Positions 63,923-64,000 of a stretch of DNA of 64,000 bases are shown here, piece after piece. Source of the stretch: Lithodes maja (lineage: Eukaryota; Arthropoda; Malacostraca; Decapoda; Lithodidae); the NCBI GenBank assembly GCA_037953745.1, contig JBAKBP010004445.1, positions 62,001 to 126,000 on the forward strand, read 5' to 3'. The notes under the pieces are model-generated. The model did not search any database, was not told the origin of the DNA, and saw nothing but the letters and a program-made list of their open reading frames with translations. The stretch's first letter is position 1. Each line of letters begins with the position of its first letter. A program made the position numbers and the translations under genes.

Positions 63923-64000
63923 TTAACCCTTACTGTACCAGCGACGTACAATGGCCGACAGTAAAAAAGTCACTCGCCAGTAACAGCGCCATACGACGTA
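63923..64000. mobile_element. Probable left end of a third TTAA-flanked element
   Basis: TTAA (63923-63926) followed by CCCTTACTGTACCAGCGACG, matching the left ends at 10170 and 49105. The right end is outside the window. An internal CGCCAGTAACAGCGCC resembles the subterminal repeat of the other copies. Confidence 0.5.

Noticed and set aside
1..64000. CRISPR array, bacterial operon, rRNA or plasmid features
   Set aside because: None seen; content is eukaryotic repeats throughout.

Overview
This window is eukaryotic, metazoan, intergenic DNA. I recognise no host gene in it. Almost all interpretable sequence is mobile elements: long-LTR Gypsy elements, a BEL/Pao fragment, several 5'-truncated non-LTR retrotransposons (LINEs), piggyBac-like and other DNA transposons, tRNA-headed SINEs, and many (TA)n microsatellites. 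The mixture suggests an arthropod, most likely a decapod crustacean. That is an inference from the repeat types; no species marker is visible.

Layout: 1-4461, minus-strand Gypsy element A, with pol running off the left edge; 5710-~8340, BEL/Pao 3' half with its 3' LTR; 8622-9545, (TA)n plus LINE-1 copy a; 10170-10451, TTAA-flanked MITE; 10744-~11000, tRNA-headed SINE; 11803-~13610, CR1-like LINE-2 copy a; 13620-17114, decayed Gypsy element E, interrupted by nearly intact-looking Gypsy element C (17115-25672); 25856-~28608, dead piggyBac; 29033-38291, Gypsy element B in a (TA)n tract; 38375-39036, LINE-1 copy b; 40505-48514, mosaic Gypsy element D; 48848-50306, LINE-3 split by a MITE; 50392-~51000, LINE-2 copy b; 51180-52180, relic of a repetitive uncharacterised protein; 54413-56212, solo LTR F in (TA)n; 56236-61631, a TIR-bounded DNA transposon with a 720-residue uncharacterised protein, itself containing LINE-4, which contains solo LTR G; 62029-62750, solo LTR H; 63923-64000, probable start of another TTAA element.

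Elements A, B, C, D and probably E share one unusual arrangement. Integrase lies before reverse transcriptase (gag-protease-integrase-GPY/F-RT-RNase H), the Copia-like order known in the Gmr1-like branch of Gypsy. They share very long LTRs (1.6-2.5 kb, TGT...ACA), 4-bp target duplications where readable, and a primer-binding site beginning TGGCGACC.

The strongest unexplained signal is a hairpin inside these LTRs, 770-860 nt from the LTR 3' end. In six different LTR lineages the stem sequence changes but pairing is kept: 6 bp, one purine-purine mismatch, 6 bp, and a 7-nt loop close to ACTWSNG. It sits between CGCCAG and AAGAGAGC. This looks like a selected RNA or dyad structure. I know of no description of it.

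All calls are by eye, without searches. LTR ends marked by TG...CA, PBS, PPT and duplications are reliable to a base or two. Ends of LINEs, SINEs and decayed elements are approximate.
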